In this document: positions 20,214 through 26,997 of the stretch, in pieces | Numbering within the stretch: the first letter of the stretch is position 1 | How the letters are laid out: each line of letters starts with the position of its first letter | Origin: a virus | IMG/VR virus record: IMGVR_UViG_3300032116_001110 | Location: 1 to 26,997 of that record | Strand: one strand, 5' to 3' | DNA length: 26,997 nucleotides | Notes under the pieces: model-generated | Databases searched by the model: none | The model's input: only the letters and a program-made list of their open reading frames with translations | What the model was told of the DNA's origin: nothing | Program-made: the position numbers and the translations under genes

Positions 20214-20384
20214 ATGAGCAACACCAAAAGCGGCGGGCCGGCGTTTCCTTTCCCGACCTTGCATGGGAGCGATGCGCTCGAAATGGTCCGCGATGCGGAC
20301 AACGACTGTGACAAGGACGGATTGCGCCGAATCCCTGAGCCAGCGAGGGCCAAGATAGACATGGCGCTGGATGGCAAGCCATGA
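20214..20384 (+). CDS. Small conserved phage protein (GGPAFP type)
   Basis: 56 residues, ATG 20214 with a GGGGTGAGGG ribosome site. Begins MSNTKSGGPAFPFPTLHGSD; the T-K-x-G-G-P-A-F-P motif is typical of a widespread group of tiny phage proteins. Here the usual following G-M-T-L-R-D-Y-F-A part is missing and the rest (DNDCDKDGLRRIPEPARAKI) is different. ATGA overlap with the next gene. Function unknown. Confidence 0.65.
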   Translation: MSNTKSGGPAFPFPTLHGSDALEMVRDADNDCDKDGLRRIPEPARAKIDMALDGKP

Positions 20385-20548
20385 CCCACCCATCCCAACA
20401 GCCCCGCAAGCAATGCCCGCGCGGCCACCAGCTGGCCGGCGACAACCTGGTGCTGCACCGGGACCGCAGGCCGAGCGGGAAGCCGCGTATTCGCCGGCGC
20501 TGCCGAGAGTGCGAGCGCGCACGCTGGGAGGCCCGGAAATGCTCCTGA
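20381..20548 (+). CDS. Small zinc-finger-like protein
   Basis: 55 residues. C12-x3-H16 (CPRGHQLAGDNL) and C41-x2-C44 (CRECERARWEARK) give a CH...CC metal site; the G-H-x-L-x-G-D-N-L pattern is common in small phage HNH-like or zinc-finger proteins. No His-Asn-His catalytic set is visible, so a binding role is more likely. The gene overlaps the excisionase start by 10 bases. Confidence 0.68.
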   Translation: MTHPSQQPRKQCPRGHQLAGDNLVLHRDRRPSGKPRIRRRCRECERARWEARKCS

Positions 20549-20904
20549 CCGCGCAAGAGGTTGCTGCCCGCCTGCAGGTGTCGACCAAGACCGTCTGGCG
20601 CCTGGTCGACTCCGGGAGGTTGGCGGCGGTACGCTTGACGTCGAGCCGCCGCGGCTGGCGGTTCACGGAGGCGGCCGTGGTGGCTGCCGTCAACGAAAGC
20701 GAGGAGAAGGCAGCATGCCCGTCCGCAAGCGTGGCGACGCCTGGCAGGTCGACGTACAGGTCGGCGGACGCCGTGCTCGACAGACTGTTGGGACCAAAGC
20801 CACGGCGCTCGAAGTCGAGGCGAAACTGCGGCGCGACCTCGAGCGCGAGCGGGTCGGCCTCAGCCCCAATCGTACCCTTAAGGACGCACTTGCCGACTAC
20901 CTAG
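20539..20904 (+). CDS. xis: Excisionase-like winged-helix protein
   Basis: 121 residues from ATG 20539. The first 60 are a MerR/excisionase-type winged helix: LTAQEVAARLQVSTKTVWRL, VDSGRLAAVRL, then GWRFTEAAVVAAVNESEEKA, a domain that binds DNA and bends it. The frame then stays open for 60 Ser/Arg-rich residues overlapping the integrase start by 190 bases in another frame. It lies directly ahead of int as in lambda, so it should direct excision. The C-terminal tail may be only a by-product of the overlap. Confidence 0.78.
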   Translation: MLLTAQEVAARLQVSTKTVWRLVDSGRLAAVRLTSSRRGWRFTEAAVVAAVNESEEKAACPSASVATPGRSTYRSADAVLDRLLGPKPRRSKSRRNCGATSSASGSASAPIVPLRTHLPTT

Positions 20905-21668
20905 AGACCGGAGCCACCGCGCTCCGGTCGTTCGATTCCCTGCTCTACGTCGCCAAGGTCATCAGGCCATTCTGCGACCGTCCGATCGACCGCATCGCTG
21001 ACGCCGCCGCCGACGTCATCCGAGACGGCCAGAAGCGAGGCCGCACCCCGGCCACCATCAATCGACAGCTCGCCCTGCTCCGACGGCTGGGCAATCTCGC
21101 GTACAAGTGGGGATGGACCGACAGCCCGGCCGGCAAGCGCGTCGAGCTGCTGCGCGAGAACCAGGAGCGGCACGTCTACCTTGACCAGCACCAAGTCGCC
21201 GCGATTGCCTCTCAGGCTGCGCACGAGGGCACCAGAGACGCGATCTGGCTGGCCGCTACCACTGGCCTGCGTCGAGGCGAATTGCTTGCCCTGCGGCCTG
21301 AGCATTACCGGGACGGGGCACTATGGCTGGCGACCAGCAAGTCTGGCCGCCCACGGCGCGTGCCGGTGCCGGCCGATGCCCGGTACATCTGCGAGCGCTT
21401 GCCGCTGGCAGTGACGGTCGTGGCGTTGCGCAAGGACTTTGACAGGGCCCGACGGGCGGCTGGCCTGCCGGGCGTCCGGTTCCACGATCTGCGCCACACC
21501 TTCGCCAGCTGGGCCATCGACGCCGGCGTCGACCTGCGCCTGCTGAAAGACCTGATGGGCCACAGCACGATGCAGATGACGAGCCGCTACGCCCACCTCG
21601 AGGACAGGCACCACGATCAGGCCATGCGGAAGATGGCAAAGAAGCGGAAGCCTGTGACGCGTACGTGA
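20715..21668 (+). CDS. int: Tyrosine recombinase (phage integrase)
   Basis: 317 residues. N-terminal arm-binding part starts MPVRKRGDAWQVDVQVGGRR; core-binding helices about 55-145; catalytic domain 155-300 with R186 (TTGLRRGELLALR), K209 (TSKSGRP), H257 and R260 (FHDLRHTFASW), H283 (LMGHS) and nucleophile Y292 (RYAHL). All catalytic residues are present. It inserts the phage at a tRNA-Leu gene; the attP lies immediately downstream, and the stop region carries one pair of arm-type repeats. Confidence 0.95.
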   Translation: MPVRKRGDAWQVDVQVGGRRARQTVGTKATALEVEAKLRRDLERERVGLSPNRTLKDALADYLETGATALRSFDSLLYVAKVIRPFCDRPIDRIADAAADVIRDGQKRGRTPATINRQLALLRRLGNLAYKWGWTDSPAGKRVELLRENQERHVYLDQHQVAAIASQAAHEGTRDAIWLAATTGLRRGELLALRPEHYRDGALWLATSKSGRPRRVPVPADARYICERLPLAVTVVALRKDFDRARRAAGLPGVRFHDLRHTFASWAIDAGVDLRLLKDLMGHSTMQMTSRYAHLEDRHHDQAMRKMAKKRKPVTRT

Positions 21669-21868
21669 CGCGGCCCGGCCATTTTCGGCCGATTCCAGTC
21701 TCTCAGGCCCCAGAAAACACGGGGATTTTCGGGACTGTCCGGTCTGGGACGGCACTTAAAATCCGGAGGCCGCAAGGCCATGCCGGTTCGATTCCGGCCC
21801 CGGGTACCAAAGACTTACGCCCGATTCCCAGAATTTCGCGAGAACGCCTGTGACGCGCCTGTGACGCG
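21654..21868 (+). other. attP: tRNA-Leu 3' core flanked by paired arm-type repeats
   Basis: Two pairs of GTGACGCG lie on either side of the core: 21654-21661 and 21665-21672; 21850-21857 and 21861-21868. In both pairs the copies start 11 bp apart and the leading copy is preceded by CT. The core is at 21755-21809. A further near copy in inverted direction (GTGACGCT) sits at 21877-21884. This is the layout of a lambda-type attP, with arm sites for the N-terminal domain of Int about 85 and 40 bases from the core. Confidence 0.8.
21755..21809 (+). tRNA. 3' part of a tRNA-Leu(UAA) forming the attachment core (partial, not a functional gene)
   Basis: The stretch begins in an anticodon loop CTTAAAA (anticodon TAA), continues with a long variable arm (GGCC-GCAA-GGCC), a T arm GCCGG-TTCGATT-CCGGC (21782-21798), the acceptor strand CCCGGGT, discriminator A and CCA. 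The long variable arm marks class II, fitting Leu. No matching 5' half is present upstream, so it is the phage copy that restores the host gene on integration. Confidence 0.85.
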
Positions 21869-21879
21869 ACTTTCCAGCG

Positions 21880-22041
21880 TCACCCTCGGCGGAACACCTC
21901 GATGGCGGCGATCACGCTGGCGACCGCGCTGCCGATAGCCGGGATGGCGTCCGGGTGCAGCTGCACGCCGAAAGCACCCACGAGAAGCGCCAGCCCGCGC
22001 CAGGTAGACGGCTCTCGGAGCCGAGCAATCACGTATTCCAT
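21880..22041 (-). CDS. Small holin-like membrane protein
   Basis: 53 residues from ATG 22041 with AAGGAGA five bases upstream. RLREPSTWRGLALLVGAFGV then LHPDAIPAIGSAVASVIAAI give two hydrophobic segments; the R-L-R-E-P-S-T-W-R-G start is characteristic of small phage lysis-associated proteins coded near endolysins. Last gene of the leftward lysis group; its end touches the attP region. A holin or holin partner. Confidence 0.7.
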   Translation of the reverse strand: MEYVIARLREPSTWRGLALLVGAFGVQLHPDAIPAIGSAVASVIAAIEVFRRG

Positions 22042-22051
22042 TCGCTCTCCT

Positions 22052-22270
22052 TTACCTCACGATCCCGAACACTGCGGCCAGCTTGGCCATGGCCGCCCCA
22101 GCCGCCCCAGCAGCGCCGCCGACCAGCATCAGGGTTTTCCACCCGCCCCGTGCCTCGGCCAGCGTCTGGCGGATCTCGGACAGCTCGTGCCGCATTTCGC
22201 GCATCTCGTACTGGAGGTGCTCGATCGTCGCGCTGTGCTGTCCTACCCGCTGGTGCAGCTCCTCACTCAT
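22052..22270 (-). CDS. Coiled-coil membrane protein, lysis-associated
   Basis: 72 residues from ATG 22270, with GGGAGG eight bases upstream; an in-frame ATG at 22360 has no ribosome site. A coiled coil (LHQRVGQHSATIEHLQYEMR, EMRHELSEIRQTLAEARGGW) is followed by a membrane segment TLMLVGGAAGAAGAAMAKLA. Proteins with this layout are found beside endolysin genes and may be holin-like or help anchor the lysis complex. The 108 bases between it and the endolysin hold no gene I can support. Confidence 0.6.
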   Translation of the reverse strand: MSEELHQRVGQHSATIEHLQYEMREMRHELSEIRQTLAEARGGWKTLMLVGGAAGAAGAAMAKLAAVFGIVR

Positions 22271-22378
22271 CCGCAATGCCTCCCACATGCAAAGGGGCGC
22301 CGTGTACGCGAGCAGCGCCGGTCGTACCGCGTCCCTGAATCTCAGTCGCTCGGCGTCCATGCCGGCTGTGTAATGGCC

Positions 22379-22729
22379 TCATGCGCGCCCGCCGTGGCGA
22401 ATGCTGAAGTGGTTCCCGTCCGGCCGGCTGAACCTGCCGCCCCATGCGGCATCCGGCGCGAGGCTCTCCCAGTATTCGCCGAGCGCTTTGTAGGCGGCGC
22501 TGTCCGTCTGGTACACGCCGCCGATGAAGAGGTTGAAGTCGACCGCCAGCCGCTCGACGTGCAGGCTGTTGATGATGCCCTTGCCTGCAGCGGCGTTCGC
22601 GCGCGCCTGCGCCGGGTCGCGGTAGGCGTCGCCGAAGGTCAGCTCCATGCCGTTGTTGTAGGCATATTCGATGAGCAGCCCCACGAGGCGGGTGAAGCGC
22701 CGCTGCTTCTGGCCGAGGGTCTCGCTCAT
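22379..22729 (-). CDS. Endolysin, M15-family L-Ala-D-Glu/D,D-peptidase
   Basis: 116 residues. Zinc ligands of the M15C peptidase group are visible: SLHVERLAVDFNLF with H57 and D64, and DGNHFSI with H107; between them YKALGEYWESL fits the family. No signal peptide or membrane anchor, so export to the wall needs a holin. It cuts peptide links in peptidoglycan to free progeny. ATGA overlap with the fibre-associated gene upstream. Confidence 0.88.
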   Translation of the reverse strand: MSETLGQKQRRFTRLVGLLIEYAYNNGMELTFGDAYRDPAQARANAAAGKGIINSLHVERLAVDFNLFIGGVYQTDSAAYKALGEYWESLAPDAAWGGRFSRPDGNHFSIRHGGRA

Positions 22730-23439
22730 GCGGCGGGCCAGTCTGCGGCCTCGACGGCCTCGATGGTCTCAGCCGCGGCAATGGCGTCCTTGATGGCGCG
22801 GGCGACGCTGTGCGCTCCCTGCACGCGGCCGAACACGGCCGAGCCGAGCTGAATCAGCATGACCGGCGTCAGCTTGCGATCGACGTTGGACTCATCGCGC
22901 CACGACACGGTGTCGGGCGGGGTCAGATTTGCGAGCGGCGCGGCCTGGATGAAGGCGACCGCCGCCGTCAGGTTGACGATGGATTGCGGTGTGGTGTCGA
23001 AGCGCCAGCCGTTGAAGTCGACCCCGCCCGCGATGAACTCGTCCCGCCGTGCGTTGATGTACAGCTCGCGCTGGCGCTTGGCCTTTGCCAGCAGCTCAGC
23101 CGCGGTCTCAGCGCGCAGGTTGCCGTCAGCGTCCACGATGAGGCCGGTCGGGTCGTCCGGGGTCAGTACCCAGCCCTCGGGCGGCAGCTCACCCGGCGCG
23201 ACCCTGCAAACACTGACGGGCTCCCCTACGCCGTTCGAGCGCCAGGCATAGTCGAACTCGGATTCAAGCTTGAACGTGTCGCCGGTCTCGGCCAGCTCCT
23301 CGACGAGCAGCGAGGGCGCCAGCGGCGCGGGCAGGCCCACGGTGTACCGATGCACCTGCACGGCGTGCTTGTGTGCTGCGATGGCGGCCAGCAGCTCTGC
23401 GCGCGTGCCTGAGTATTCTGCGGCGTAGACGATGCGCAT
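22726..23439 (-). CDS. Fibre-associated protein with DUF4376 domain
   Basis: 237 residues, nine bases after the fibre gene, with GGGAG ahead of the ATG. The C-terminal half is the DUF4376 domain: LYINARRDEFIAGGVDFNGW, RFDTTPQSIVNLTAAVAFIQ, and VSWRDESNVDRKLT. This domain is usual in tail fibre chaperone or assembly proteins coded next to fibres. The N-terminal 100 residues are of unknown fold (MRIVYAAEYSGTRAELLAAI). Confidence 0.8.
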   Translation of the reverse strand: MRIVYAAEYSGTRAELLAAIAAHKHAVQVHRYTVGLPAPLAPSLLVEELAETGDTFKLESEFDYAWRSNGVGEPVSVCRVAPGELPPEGWVLTPDDPTGLIVDADGNLRAETAAELLAKAKRQRELYINARRDEFIAGGVDFNGWRFDTTPQSIVNLTAAVAFIQAAPLANLTPPDTVSWRDESNVDRKLTPVMLIQLGSAVFGRVQGAHSVARAIKDAIAAAETIEAVEAADWPAA

Positions 23440-23448
23440 CGCAGCTCC

Positions 23449-24819
23449 CTAGATTTTGATGAAGTAACCGACGACGGCCGAGGGCGGCATGTTGTTGGTG
23501 TCGGATGCGCCGGCAGTGCTGCCGGAAATGGTGACGGGCTGTGTTTGCCCAGTCAGAACCCACACGCCTCCGCCGGCCGCGCCTGTGTTTGTAACCCCCA
23601 CGGTGAACGAGCCCGACAGGCCGGTCGCGGAATGCGTGTGACTGTTCGTTTCCGCGCCGCCCGTGGCGCCGACCGTATTGCCCAGCACGCCAGTGCCCGT
23701 GCCGCCCTTGCCGACCAGCGTGCGCCGGCGCAGGTCCGGCAGGGCAAAGGTAGTGACTCCGTCGCCCGCGCCCCAGGTGGTGCCGACGGCGGCAAACAGC
23801 GCGGCGTAGGTCGTGCGGCTGACGTTGGCGCCGTTGCACTCCAGGTAGCCTGTAGGCGTCGAGGTGCCGGCAAACGCGATGATCGAACCAGGAGCCGCCG
23901 TCTGCGCGACGGGCGTGCCGTCGGCCTTCGTGTAGGCCATGCAGTACCAGACCCCTGCCGCGCCCTCGAAGAAGATGGCGATGTCCCCGGCGGCAGTGGT
24001 GATGCCCGCCGCGCCGGGCAGGACGAGAGATGCGCCGTGCGCGATGGTCAGCGCGCCGGTGAATCGAAGCGCCACCATCGTGCCGGGTGCGATGCTGGCG
24101 ATCGCCGAGATGTTCGTGGTGCCCGTGACGTTGAACAGGTTCCCGTCCGCCAGCGTCAGCGTGGCCGCGCTGGCCACGGTCGCAAAGCGCCAGGTCTGGG
24201 TCTTCGTGAACACATTCGCCGCGCTCGTCAGCTTGGCCGTGTCGGCAGAGCCAGTGACGCCCAGCGTGGCCTGCGCTTCGCTCTGGCTGACGTCGTCGAG
24301 AAGGCCCTGCGCGAAGCTCGTGACGGTCACGAAACCCGGGATGAGCCCGGCCACGTCGGTGTTCTCCAGCGCGTTGCCGGCGCTGTTCCAGCGCAGCAGC
24401 TTGAGCGCCTGCGGGCTCGGCATCAGCGGCGAGACGCCGGCCAGCGTGTCCGCGTTGCGCAGGAAAAACCGGGCCTGGTATTCCAGCTGCTGGATGAGCA
24501 TGACGGTGCCGTCGATGTCGTCGTCCAGCGTTTGCGCCAGCAGGTCGCCGGCGTCCTGATAGTCGATTGTCCGGCTGTACGGCATGACCCGCCGGAGCCG
24601 GACGGCAGACCCTGCGCCAGGCGCCACGACGAAGGTCACGGTGCCGCCCGTCGGGCTGCGCAGGCCGGTAATGGTGTAGTTCGTGCCGAGCGACTGCACG
24701 ACCCCGTCGACGGTCACGACGAGATGCGCCGCCGAAATGACGTAGAACGTGAACGGGTAGGCGACGGCTGCCCCGTTGCCCGTGTAGTTGTTGATCGGCT
24801 GGTTGGTGTTGACCGGCAC
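23449..24819 (-). CDS. Tail fibre protein with T7-type N-terminus and tail collar domain
   Basis: 456 residues with GTG start overlapping the terminase stop by one base. Residues 1-125 resemble the T7 gp17 N-terminal virion-binding domain (YTGNGAAVAYPFTFYVISAA, RVMPYSRTIDYQDAGDLLAQ, TLDDDIDGTVMLIQQLEYQA). A middle beta shaft (170-300) has repeats of Thr/Ala/Gly. Residues 310-372 are a tail collar domain (PGSIIAFAGTSTPTGYLECNG, one residue group, then FALPDLRRRTLVGKG) with a Gly/Thr-rich tip ending VVGYFIKI. It mediates host attachment; the tip should set host range. Confidence 0.87.
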   Translation of the reverse strand: MPVNTNQPINNYTGNGAAVAYPFTFYVISAAHLVVTVDGVVQSLGTNYTITGLRSPTGGTVTFVVAPGAGSAVRLRRVMPYSRTIDYQDAGDLLAQTLDDDIDGTVMLIQQLEYQARFFLRNADTLAGVSPLMPSPQALKLLRWNSAGNALENTDVAGLIPGFVTVTSFAQGLLDDVSQSEAQATLGVTGSADTAKLTSAANVFTKTQTWRFATVASAATLTLADGNLFNVTGTTNISAIASIAPGTMVALRFTGALTIAHGASLVLPGAAGITTAAGDIAIFFEGAAGVWYCMAYTKADGTPVAQTAAPGSIIAFAGTSTPTGYLECNGANVSRTTYAALFAAVGTTWGAGDGVTTFALPDLRRRTLVGKGGTGTGVLGNTVGATGGAETNSHTHSATGLSGSFTVGVTNTGAAGGGVWVLTGQTQPVTISGSTAGASDTNNMPPSAVVGYFIKI

Positions 24820-26426
24820 TATCGTCCCCCGAAGTCGAGCTCTACCTCATGCACGCCACTGCTGGGGCGCCAGTCTCTCCGCGCCTGCCCGGCGACCTCG
24901 CCGACCACTCGCCCGATCCGCACCGGCTGCGCCTTGATGGCTTCAGCGCCGGAGTCGAGGAAGTCGTCCGGCTGCCCGGCCACGCCCGGCACCCAGTCGC
25001 GCATCTGGTCCTCGACGGCGTCGAGCACGCTGGTGTGTGCCCAGAGGAACCGCCCCGAGAGCGGCGGCTCCAGTCCGTCGAGGATGCGCCGGTCCTTGTT
25101 GGTCGTGCCCGGCTGGAACGCCTCGACGACCGACACCCCGGTGCCTGCTAGCGTCTTGCGCAGGATGGGCGGTACGAAGCCGCCCGGACCGTTCGTCTCC
25201 ACGGTGATGGACGGTAGCTGCAGCCGCCGCGTGGTTTCCAATATCTGGCCGCACTGGTCGTAGATGTCGCCGCGCAGCGCCTGCGCCACGTGCCAGAACA
25301 GGTGGCCGCGCTCATTGCTGAACACGACCGACAGCGCCGAGGTGTCGCCGCCGATCTTGCCGAGCGCGCAGTCCCAATAGGCTGACGCTGACACCAGCTG
25401 GGTGCGGCCGAGCATGAGCCGCACGGAGCCGTTCGCCATGGCAATTTCCGGCTCCGCGTCGTAGGGCACGATCCGCGACGGGTCGAGCCGGATCGCGCCG
25501 ATGGGCTTGGCCTTCAGCTGGTACTGGCTGTCCCATTCGTTGATGGTCTTGCACTCCGCGCGCCGGAAGGCGATCTCCTCGCGGCTGAACCGCTGCGGCC
25601 ACGCGCACCGCGCGTAGATGTCGATCGGCTGGCCCGGCGGCTGGTCAAACACCACGGCCCTGCCCTGCACCAGGTAGTCGACGCCCTCGACCAGCAGGCG
25701 CGGCCCCATGAACACATAGAGCCCATCGCTCGCCGGCTCGAAGTTGAACGGGAAGCGCCGCTGCTCGGGCTTGTCGTAGCGGACGTGATCCTCGAACAGT
25801 GGGATCTTCAGCACGTCCGCGCCGCGGCGGATCTGCTCGTCGTAGATGCTGTCATGCGTATGGGGCGTGCCGATGTAGAGCTTGAGCCCGCCGGGCACAA
25901 GGATGTGCGTCGCCTCGCTGGTGCGCTCCCGCAAGGCGTTGCGCGCCTCTGCGTTGCGAATGTTGCGCGGCACCTCGATGTCGTCGAAGACCACCTCGTC
26001 GGCGCGGGCGGCGGTCACGTTCGACATGATCCCGTGCGCCGTCACGTTGGCATTGCGGGCGTCCGGGTTGCCGACGACGTCGAAGCGCGCCGCGCCCGGT
26101 TGGCCACCGGGCAGCATGCCGCGGCAGAGCGGATGCCGGCGCAGCACAGCCCGCGTATCACGCGAAAGCTTGTAGGAAACCGGGTCGTCCGCTCCCTGGT
26201 CGAGAAAGCGCCAGCCAGCGTCACAGTAAAGCCGCCACGCCTGATACACCGCGACGATCGTGGACTTGGCCGCGCCACGGAACACCTCGAGCACGGCCAG
26301 ACGCCCCCGGCGTTCGAGCCAGTGGCAGATCCGAAAGTGGAGCTCCGGCACCTCCCAGCCCTGAACCTCGGCCCAGAGCAGGAAGAACGCGACGAAACTA
26401 ATGCGGGGTCTTCTTGCCGCCGCCAT
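24819..26426 (-). CDS. Terminase large subunit (T7 gp19-like)
   Basis: 535 residues. ATPase: Walker A-type FRGAAKST at 49-56 and Walker B VVFDDIE at 145-151, with ILVPGGLKLYIGTPHTHDS as coupling motif. Nuclease: D352 and D361 (WDCALGKIGGDTSALSVVF) and DDFLDSGAEA near 487. Between them, residues 228-274 carry a small insert with RLLVEGVDYLVQGRAVVF, similar in style to a fibre beta module. NEWDSQYQLKAKP at 297 is typical of this terminase group. It drives DNA into proheads and cuts concatemers. Overlaps the small subunit by 29 bases. Confidence 0.92.
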   Translation of the reverse strand: MAAARRPRISFVAFFLLWAEVQGWEVPELHFRICHWLERRGRLAVLEVFRGAAKSTIVAVYQAWRLYCDAGWRFLDQGADDPVSYKLSRDTRAVLRRHPLCRGMLPGGQPGAARFDVVGNPDARNANVTAHGIMSNVTAARADEVVFDDIEVPRNIRNAEARNALRERTSEATHILVPGGLKLYIGTPHTHDSIYDEQIRRGADVLKIPLFEDHVRYDKPEQRRFPFNFEPASDGLYVFMGPRLLVEGVDYLVQGRAVVFDQPPGQPIDIYARCAWPQRFSREEIAFRRAECKTINEWDSQYQLKAKPIGAIRLDPSRIVPYDAEPEIAMANGSVRLMLGRTQLVSASAYWDCALGKIGGDTSALSVVFSNERGHLFWHVAQALRGDIYDQCGQILETTRRLQLPSITVETNGPGGFVPPILRKTLAGTGVSVVEAFQPGTTNKDRRILDGLEPPLSGRFLWAHTSVLDAVEDQMRDWVPGVAGQPDDFLDSGAEAIKAQPVRIGRVVGEVAGQARRDWRPSSGVHEVELDFGGR

Positions 26427-26733
26427 CGTGCGCCCGGAGCATGGCAGCGGCCCGCTGCTCGGCGCGGGCGATCAGCTGCTCAAGGTCATGGTCGTGCTCT
26501 GTCGGCGCATTGCTGTCCCGGCCCTCGATGCGCTGCCCGACGAACACGAGCTGGGTGACGATGGCGAGCGTCTTGGCCGCGTTCTTCTTCAGCCACAGAC
26601 GATCTCCCCGGCCATCGCGGCTGTCGAGGTCGGGCCAGTGCGTCGGGTCGCACTCTTCGAGGAATACCTCGGTGAGACGCTGCGCGAGGTCGTTCATGCG
26701 CTCGAGCTGGTCGGGTCGGATCTTGATGGTCAT
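26398..26733 (-). CDS. Terminase small subunit-like protein
   Basis: 111 residues from ATG 26733 (ATGA overlap with the membrane protein gene). IRPDQLERMNDLAQRLTEVF, LEECDPTHWPDLDSRDGRGD, RLWLKKNAAKTLAIVTQLVF is the pattern of the small protein always found just ahead of this type of large terminase. The C-terminus is acidic-to-basic and flexible. Role: DNA recognition for packaging. The call rests on pattern and place; it lacks an obvious HTH. Longer reading from 26976 is a shadow. Confidence 0.75.
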   Translation of the reverse strand: MTIKIRPDQLERMNDLAQRLTEVFLEECDPTHWPDLDSRDGRGDRLWLKKNAAKTLAIVTQLVFVGQRIEGRDSNAPTEHDHDLEQLIARAEQRAAAMLRAHDGGGKKTPH

Positions 26734-26960
26734 GCCAGCTTGCTCCAGCGAAGGAAGGATTCGATCTTGCGGAACGTCCAGGTGACGGAGACCACCATCC
26801 AGAACGGCGCGGCGAGCAGCGTGACGAACAACAGCCCGGACTGCCATGGCTGCGGTATGAGCTTGATAAGCCAGAACGCTCCGAACAACGTCGCGCCGCC
26901 TGGCACGCCCACGGAAAAGATAACCAGCAGCGCACCGACACCTTCGAGTAGCTGTTTCAT
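26730..26960 (-). CDS. Two-helix membrane protein, candidate holin
   Basis: 76 residues with two membrane segments (LLVIFSVGVPGGATLFGAFW at 11-30 and SGLLFVTLLAAPFWMVVSVT at 41-60) and a short basic end RKIESFLRWSKLA. AAAGGG lies ahead of its ATG. In T7-like phages the holin gene lies just upstream of the small terminase, so this is the first candidate for the phage holin, though two other small membrane proteins sit beside the endolysin. Confidence 0.68.
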   Translation of the reverse strand: MKQLLEGVGALLVIFSVGVPGGATLFGAFWLIKLIPQPWQSGLLFVTLLAAPFWMVVSVTWTFRKIESFLRWSKLA

Positions 26961-26997
26961 TCCAACGCCCTTTCAAAGTCTGGACCGCGCCGCGGGG
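26957..26997 (-). CDS. 3' end of a gene cut by the right edge
   Basis: One minus-strand frame enters from the right edge, reads RRGPDFERALE and stops with TGA overlapping the next ATG (ATGA), the same coupling used all through this genome. Only 12 full codons are visible, so identity is unknown; by T7-like order a virion or lysis gene would be expected. Confidence 0.4.
   Translation of the reverse strand, partial: PRRGPDFERALE

Noticed and set aside
21755-21809. A functional tRNA-Leu gene of the phage
   Set aside because: Only the part from the anticodon loop to CCA is present; no 5' acceptor strand or D arm upstream, so it is an attachment core.
23545-25263. Plus-strand ORF of 572 codons opposite fibre and terminase genes
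   Set aside because: Arg-rich, low-complexity translation; minus-strand genes show collar and terminase motifs throughout.
1-26997. Diversity-generating retroelement, as in the related BPP-1 type phages
   Set aside because: No reverse transcriptase and no template/variable repeat pair seen; the tail-fibre C-terminus has no visible repeat in the window. It could lie in the missing part.
1-26997. CRISPR arrays, insertion sequences, toxin-antitoxin or defence genes
   Set aside because: Looked for regular spaced repeats, inverted terminal repeats with transposase motifs and known defence motifs; none found.

Overview
The window is a high-GC temperate podovirus genome segment with a T7-like order of virion genes. 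It has head-to-tail connector, scaffold, capsid, tail tubular proteins A and B, a terminase pair and a gp17-like collar fibre, combined with lambda-style control (Cro, CII and CI-like regulators, O/P-type replication genes, exonuclease plus RecT, xis and int). The virion set recalls the Bordetella BPP-1 / Burkholderia BcepC6B kind of temperate podovirus. GC content and an attachment core matching the 3' part of a Leu(UAA) tRNA suggest a beta- or gammaproteobacterial host; this is inference.

Layout. From 1 to 14.75 kb nearly everything is on the minus strand and reads leftward from cro: cro, coiled-coil protein, small membrane protein, cII, a 45-residue protein, O-like and P-like replication proteins, two HTH proteins, a zinc-ribbon protein, VRR-NUC nuclease, a small HTH protein, two small proteins, portal, five accessory genes (two of them glycine-rich paralogues), a Bbp19-like protein, scaffold, major capsid protein, a further structural protein, tail tubular A and tail tubular B (cut by the left edge). 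Most neighbours overlap by ATGA or GTGA, so this looks like one translationally coupled unit from cro into late genes.

From 14.82 to 21.67 kb genes are on the plus strand: CI-like repressor, then a rightward early/lysogeny operon (small proteins, YqaJ-type exonuclease, RecT, coiled-coil proteins with a repeated 16-17 bp DNA word and one apparent frameshift, a zinc-finger-like protein, excisionase and integrase). Two pairs of a 13-bp palindrome (TTAGC-N3-GCTAA/T), each with centres exactly 25 bp apart, lie on either side of the repressor gene, one pair at cro and one at the rightward operon.

Downstream of int is an attP: the 3' part of a tRNA-Leu flanked by two pairs of GTGACGCG repeats. It is followed directly by minus-strand lysis, fibre and terminase genes (21.88 kb to the right edge). 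Phage genes on both sides of an unbroken attP mean this is the excised/virion form of the genome or a permuted copy, not a prophage cut at this site. The right edge should join the left edge through the missing internal virion protein genes.

No defence island, CRISPR, IS element, reverse transcriptase or complete tRNA was seen. The most interesting signals are the paired operators, the complete attP architecture, a candidate origin (three 12-bp iterons beside a G-quadruplex-prone tract) inside the O-like gene, long same-strand overlaps at O/P and xis/int, an antisense ORF in the place of a pRE transcript, and the glycine-rich pair between portal and scaffold.
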